A DNA stretch of 64,000 bases, from NCBI GenBank assembly GCA_023898685.1, contig CP060234.1:1860001-1924000 (forward strand), written 5' to 3'. The notes below the pieces were generated by a model. The model was not told the DNA's origin and did not search any database. It saw nothing but the letters and a program-made list of their open reading frames with translations. Below are positions 59,849 to 64,000 of this stretch, one piece after another. Origin of the DNA: Phycisphaeraceae bacterium (GTDB taxonomy: Bacteria; Planctomycetota; Phycisphaerae; Phycisphaerales; UBA1924). Numbering within the stretch: the first letter of the stretch is position 1; each line of letters begins with the position of its first letter. The translations under genes and the position numbers were made by a program.

Positions 59849-61492
59849 TCAGTGCAGCACGCGGAAGACCTCGGCCTGATCGCTCAGGCCCTGCTCGACC
59901 TTCCGCATCGCGTCGACGCGCATCGGCTCGAAGCCCTCGTCCACCGCGGCCTGGTAGATCGTCACCGCGTCCGCGTTCTGCGCCGTCAAACGCCGGATCG
60001 TGTCCGTCACGCGCATCAATTCGTGCACCGCGAGCCGGCCCTTGTACTGCCCCGGGTGGTCGGGGTCGCACTTGCGCAGCAGCCGCTGCGCGAGCACGCC
60101 CAGCAGCGAACTGGTCACGAGATAGTGCTCGAGCCCGATGTCGATCAATCGCGGGATCGCGCTCGGTGCGTCGTTGGTGTGCAGCGTCGCGAGCACGAGG
60201 TGGCCCGTCAGCGAGGCCTGCACCGCGAGCTGGGCCGTCTCGTGGTCGCGCACCTCGCCGACGAGGATCACGTCCGGGTCCTGACGAAGCAGCGCGCGCA
60301 GGCCCGACCCGAACGTCACGTTCCGCTTCGGGTTCACCTGCATCTGGCTGATGCCCTCGAGGCGGTACTCGACGGGGTCCTCGATCGTCATCACGTTCCG
60401 GCTCGTCCGGTCGATCCGGTCGAGGGCGGCGTAGAGCGTCGTCGTCTTGCCCGAGCCCGTCGGCCCGGTCACGAGCACCATCCCGTTGGGCCGCTCGACC
60501 ATGTCCATCAGCTGGCCCTGGAGCTTCTTGTCCATGCCCAGGGCATCGAGCGAGAGCTGCGTCTGGCTCTGGTCGAGCAGGCGCAGCACCACGCGCTCGC
60601 CGAAGATCGTCGGGATCACGCTCAGGCGGATGTCGACCTTCTTCGAGCCGATCCGCACCGTCGTCTGCCCGTCCTGCGGGCTGTGCCGGTTGGCGATGTC
60701 CAGCTCGGTCATCACCTTCAGGCGGCTGCTGATCGCGGGCGCCAGGCTCAGGGGCGGGCTGAACGCGTCGACGAGCATGCCGTCGACACGCAGGCGGATC
60801 ACGAGCCTCGTCTCCATCGGGTGGATGTGCACGTCGCTCGCCCGCCGGCGCAGCGCCTCGAACAGGATCATGTTCACCAGCCGGATCACGGGCGTCTGCC
60901 GCGCCAGCGCCAGCAGGTCGGTCTGCCGGCCCACGGCGCCCGCGGCCGTCTCGATCGCCGAGGCGTCGAGCGGCATCTCCTCGACGATCTCCTCGACGAG
61001 GTCGCCCCGGCGCTCGTAGCCGCGGTTGATCAGGCTCGCCACCGCCGCCCGCGGCGCCAGCAGCAGCTCGATCGGCATCCGCACGCGGTCCTCGATCAGG
61101 CTGAACACGCTGGGCTGCATGGGCTGGGCGACGGCGATCGTCATCGCCCCGCCCTCGACGCGGATCCCCGCGACCATGTGCGTGCGCGCGAAGTCGGGCG
61201 CCACGTGCTCGTAGAAGCTGCCGCCCGATTCGTCCAGCACGGGCTCGGCCTCGAACGGCAGGCCGGTCCGCGCCGCGAGCGCCTCGAGCGCCGATTGCTC
61301 GTCGGCCCCCATGAGCTGGATCATCAGATCCCAGGGGTGCTCGTCGCCGCCGTCCGCCGTCGCGATCGTCCGCAGCTGATCGGCCGAGAGGCCCAGCGAG
61401 CCGAACTGCTCGGCGACCGACGCGAATTCATCCGCGACGATCGCGGCGTTTTCTCGTCCGCCCTTCCCGTGCTGTCCGTTGGCCTCGTTCAC
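59849..61492 (-). CDS. gspE: Type II secretion / pilus assembly ATPase
   Basis: The 547-residue GspE/PilB-type ATPase has an N-terminal domain (1-170), then Walker A GPTGSGKTTTLYA, the Asp box MTIEDPVEYRLEGI, Walker B-type VGEVRDHETAQLA and the His box LVLATLHTND. The zinc-binding four-Cys insert usual near the C-terminus is reduced to RKCDPDHPGQYKGR with one Cys. The GTG start overlaps the gspD stop by 4 nt. Confidence 0.93.
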   Translation of the reverse strand: MNEANGQHGKGGRENAAIVADEFASVAEQFGSLGLSADQLRTIATADGGDEHPWDLMIQLMGADEQSALEALAARTGLPFEAEPVLDESGGSFYEHVAPDFARTHMVAGIRVEGGAMTIAVAQPMQPSVFSLIEDRVRMPIELLLAPRAAVASLINRGYERRGDLVEEIVEEMPLDASAIETAAGAVGRQTDLLALARQTPVIRLVNMILFEALRRRASDVHIHPMETRLVIRLRVDGMLVDAFSPPLSLAPAISSRLKVMTELDIANRHSPQDGQTTVRIGSKKVDIRLSVIPTIFGERVVLRLLDQSQTQLSLDALGMDKKLQGQLMDMVERPNGMVLVTGPTGSGKTTTLYAALDRIDRTSRNVMTIEDPVEYRLEGISQMQVNPKRNVTFGSGLRALLRQDPDVILVGEVRDHETAQLAVQASLTGHLVLATLHTNDAPSAIPRLIDIGLEHYLVTSSLLGVLAQRLLRKCDPDHPGQYKGRLAVHELMRVTDTIRRLTAQNADAVTIYQAAVDEGFEPMRVDAMRKVEQGLSDQAEVFRVLH

Positions 61493-63969
61493 GGCGCGTG
61501 GCCCTCGTCATCCGGCCGGTCGACGAATCGGTTGATCGCGACCGGCTCGAGCGGGGGCAGCGACTGGTCGATCTGCGCCGCGTCCTGCGGGCCCTCGGTG
61601 ATCAGCCGCAGGTCGCGGAAGTCGGGGTCGACGAGGATCTTGGGCGTGATGAAGATGTAGAGCAGCTGCGAGCTCGACGTCTTGTTGGTGTCGCTGAACA
61701 GCGGGCCGAGGATGGGCAGGTCGCCCAGGATCGGCACCTTGACGATCGTGCTCCCGCTGTCCTCGACGGTGAGCCCACCCACGACAATCGTCGCGTCCGA
61801 CGGCATGGTGACGCTGCCCGTCACCTGACGCCGGTTCGCGGGCGGGGGAAGAGTGTCGCTCCCGGTGCCGATGAAGTTGTCGAAGGTGATCTCGTATTCG
61901 AGCCTCAGGAAGCCGGCCTCGGAGATGCCGGGCGTGACCGTGAGCGTCGTGCCGGCCGTGACGGGCGTCCCGATGCTGTTCGTGATCCCGCCGGTGCCCT
62001 GCGTCTGGGTCAGGGTCTGGCGCTCCTCGGTCGAAACGATGCTCGCCTCCTCGTTGTCGTTGACGAGCAGCTGCGGGCGTGAGAGGATCCGCCCGTCCGT
62101 CTCGTTCTTGATCGCGTTGAGCACGAAGGGCAGATACTGGCTCTTGATCAGCGAGGTCGTCAGCCCGCCCAGGCCGGGCAGCGGGAGGTTTGCCGTCGTG
62201 AGCGCAGTGCCCACGTCGGTGAGCCCGAAGTTGGTCTGCCCGACGAACTGCCCCGCCTTGAACTGGGCGTCGATGGCCAGGCGGAAGTCTTCGTTGTCCG
62301 TCACCGAAACGATCAGCGCCTCGATGTACACCTGCCGGCGACGCAGGTCGAGCCGCTCGATCAGCCTCTGGAAATCCTCCTGCTGCTTGACCGGCGCCTT
62401 GACGATGATCTGGTTGTTGGGCGTGTCGGCGACGACGAAGTCGCGTGTCGGATCGAACGGGCCGATCTCCCCCTCGCCGCCGCCCTGACCGAACTGGTTG
62501 ATGAACTGCGGCGCCTGGTTGAACTGGTTCCGCGACTGCGGCAACAGCCCGCCCTGTTGCTGCGACTGGGTCTGGCCCGTGAGCAGCGAGGTGATCACGG
62601 TCGCCACGTCCTCGGCCACCGCGTGGTGCAGCTTGTAGGAACGGATGACGACCCGGTCGGACTCGGTGTCCAGCGTGCTGATCATCTCCGCCAGCGTCTC
62701 CTGCTGGTCGGCGGTGCCGTAGTAGACGATCTCCCCGTTCTTGACGTCGACCACCAGGGTCGGCCCGGTGATCGCCGTCGAGTCGGTCTGCTGGATCTGG
62801 CCCTGCTGCTGGGCGTTGCGGTTGAAGGTGAACTGGGTCGATTGCGATGACGACGTGTCCTCGAGCACGATCACCTCACCCAGGCCCCGCCCGCTCGCCA
62901 GCTCGGCGATCTGCCTCGCCGCCGAGCCCACGAAATGCCGCTTGGCCTTCAGCGTATTGGGCCGGTCGATCATCGCGACGTAGGTCATCACCCGTTCGAG
63001 CTCGTCGGGTGTGCCGCGGAACAGCAGCGCGTTCGACTGGGGGTCGACCGACAGCCGCTCGGCCATGTTCTCGAGCGAGTTCGTCCCCGAGGGCCCGATG
63101 TTCGGCTGTGCCTGGTTGGGGGCCCCGCCCTGTCGGGGCTGCCGCGTCACGCCCCCCGACTGCGATTCGTCGGCGCCCACCAGCGCGATGAGCCGCTCGC
63201 GTGCCGCGAGGGCCGAGATGTACTTGAGTTCGATCGGCGTGAGCGTCATCTCCTTCTGACGCGCCACCACCCGGTTGATCAGCTCCTCCACCCGCGCGAT
63301 CTGCCGCGGCGTGTTGGTGATGATCAGCAGCCCCAACTCGTCGAGATAGCTCACCCCCGTCGCCTGGCCACCCAGCACGTTGCCGATCGCGTCGCTCAGC
63401 GACGAAGGCTTGATCGAGGGGATCTCGATCAGCTTCGTCGTCGCCAGCTCATCGGTGAACACCACCGGCACGTTCGCCTTGGGTTGGATCAGGTAGAACC
63501 CGCTCGATTCGTCGTAGGTGATCGAGAAGTCGTTCTGCTCGAGCATCGCGTCCAGCAGCGGCAGCAGCTTGCTCTTGTGCACCGACTGCGCTGTGTTGAA
63601 CAGCACCGACCCGCGCAGCTCCCCGCGCACGCTCACGTTGATGTGCAGCGTGTTCGCCACCAGGTCGACCAGCGCCGTCAGGTCCATCGGCTCCGAAGTC
63701 TCGCTGAACGTGATCAACGGGTCGTCCCCGTCCTCCACGATCGTCGCGGTCGGCTCGGCCCTCGGGGCCGCGGGCTCCTCGGCCTCGGGCTCGGCCGGCT
63801 GGTCGGTTTCATCGCCCGTCTGCACGCCCGCGGCTCGGCGGGGCGGCGCTTGCTCCTGGGCCGACGCGACCGGAGCCACGCCCGCCAGCACCAGCGCCGC
63901 GATCATCGCCATCACGATCGCCATGCCCCGGCTCGCCGGGGCACGACCCAACCTCGCGAAGTGCTCCAT
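61489..63969 (-). CDS. gspD: Type II secretion outer-membrane secretin
   Basis: The protein is about 826 residues: signal peptide (MAIVMAMIAALVLAGVAPVA), N0/N1-type domains (about 75-330: VRGELRGSVLFNTAQSV, then SYLDELGLLIITNTPRQIARV), a Gln-rich segment (about 470-500), further N-domain (VADTPNNQIIVKAPVKQQED) and the secretin core with VPILGDLPILGPLFSDTNKT and the closing VFITPKIL-like FITPKILVDPD. It forms the outer-membrane channel. An ATG at 63996 is also open but has no room for a ribosome site. It is the last gene in the window. Confidence 0.93.
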   Translation of the reverse strand: MEHFARLGRAPASRGMAIVMAMIAALVLAGVAPVASAQEQAPPRRAAGVQTGDETDQPAEPEAEEPAAPRAEPTATIVEDGDDPLITFSETSEPMDLTALVDLVANTLHINVSVRGELRGSVLFNTAQSVHKSKLLPLLDAMLEQNDFSITYDESSGFYLIQPKANVPVVFTDELATTKLIEIPSIKPSSLSDAIGNVLGGQATGVSYLDELGLLIITNTPRQIARVEELINRVVARQKEMTLTPIELKYISALAARERLIALVGADESQSGGVTRQPRQGGAPNQAQPNIGPSGTNSLENMAERLSVDPQSNALLFRGTPDELERVMTYVAMIDRPNTLKAKRHFVGSAARQIAELASGRGLGEVIVLEDTSSSQSTQFTFNRNAQQQGQIQQTDSTAITGPTLVVDVKNGEIVYYGTADQQETLAEMISTLDTESDRVVIRSYKLHHAVAEDVATVITSLLTGQTQSQQQGGLLPQSRNQFNQAPQFINQFGQGGGEGEIGPFDPTRDFVVADTPNNQIIVKAPVKQQEDFQRLIERLDLRRRQVYIEALIVSVTDNEDFRLAIDAQFKAGQFVGQTNFGLTDVGTALTTANLPLPGLGGLTTSLIKSQYLPFVLNAIKNETDGRILSRPQLLVNDNEEASIVSTEERQTLTQTQGTGGITNSIGTPVTAGTTLTVTPGISEAGFLRLEYEITFDNFIGTGSDTLPPPANRRQVTGSVTMPSDATIVVGGLTVEDSGSTIVKVPILGDLPILGPLFSDTNKTSSSQLLYIFITPKILVDPDFRDLRLITEGPQDAAQIDQSLPPLEPVAINRFVDRPDDEGHAP

Positions 63970-64000
63970 CACCTTGTGAATCCTCTCCGTATGCATCGGG

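Noticed and set aside
59852..61660. Open frame of 602 codons on the plus strand
   Set aside because: It is antisense to gspE/gspD; the Arg/His-rich product is typical of a shadow.

Overview
The window is GC-rich, densely coding bacterial DNA that looks like a planctomycete of the Phycisphaerae/Phycisphaerales type. The best evidence is nine secreted proteins that end in the same roughly 55-residue two-repeat module, which opens after a Cys and closes with Gly-Cys-Pro or a close variant. This matches the 'GC-type dockerin' described from that class. Supporting features are a planctomycete-style DUF2231/cytochrome c protein, prepilin-like proteins and abundant imperfect-hairpin intergenic repeats. 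The window holds one tRNA (Ser-UGA), one intact IS630-type element and no CRISPR array.

Layout. 0-10.8 kb: the tail of a GTPase gene; two dockerin-bearing secreted proteins; then a minus-strand unit reading ECF sigma factor, anti-sigma-like protein, TPR-CHAT caspase-like protease, secreted subtilisin-like protease with dockerin. A divergent FG-GAP/dockerin gene shares its control region, which contains a perfect 16-bp palindrome. 11-17.8 kb: NiCoT/HupE-like transporter, membrane cytochrome c, small secreted protein, tRNA-Ser, Ser/Thr kinase with a C-terminal CHASE2 region plus secreted neighbour, UbiA prenyltransferase. 17.9-28.3 kb: housekeeping genes (ribH-nusB-ftsY, hsp20, a large coiled-coil membrane protein, rpsL-rpsG, queE-queD, an HtrA/Deg protease) with several hairpin repeats. 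28.3-33.1 kb: accessory genes: vapBC, an adenylate-kinase-like fusion protein, and a lower-GC cluster encoding a tail-anchored protein, an 8-Cys secreted protein, a MauE/DoxX membrane protein and a prepilin-like protein, preceded by a G10 tract. 33.1-38 kb: an ABC transporter of the ytfQ-ytfR-ytfT-yjfF type. 38-47 kb: dockerin protein, acyltransferase, asnS, IS630, two hypotheticals, cysC, rarD. 47-53.3 kb: four more dockerin proteins (SGNH-like, sugar dehydrogenase-like and two tandem paralogues) around sat. 53.3-64 kb: UspA, Nramp transporter, cyclophilin, a glycine-betaine operon (GSMT, SDMT, BCCT transporter) and gspD-gspE.

How the genes fit together. Glycine betaine synthesis plus a BCCT carrier suggests a saline or marine habitat. 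cysC and sat give sulfate activation. gspD/gspE and the prepilin point to type II secretion, a possible export route for the dockerin proteins. The candidate for a previously undescribed system is the sigma / anti-sigma-like / TPR-CHAT / subtilase operon at 3854-9376. Its parts parallel the CRISPR-associated Craspase module (TPR-CHAT, its cleaved substrate and an RpoE-type sigma factor), but no Cas protein is present and an exported protease is added. This suggests a proteolysis-triggered sigma switch; the functional link is inference.
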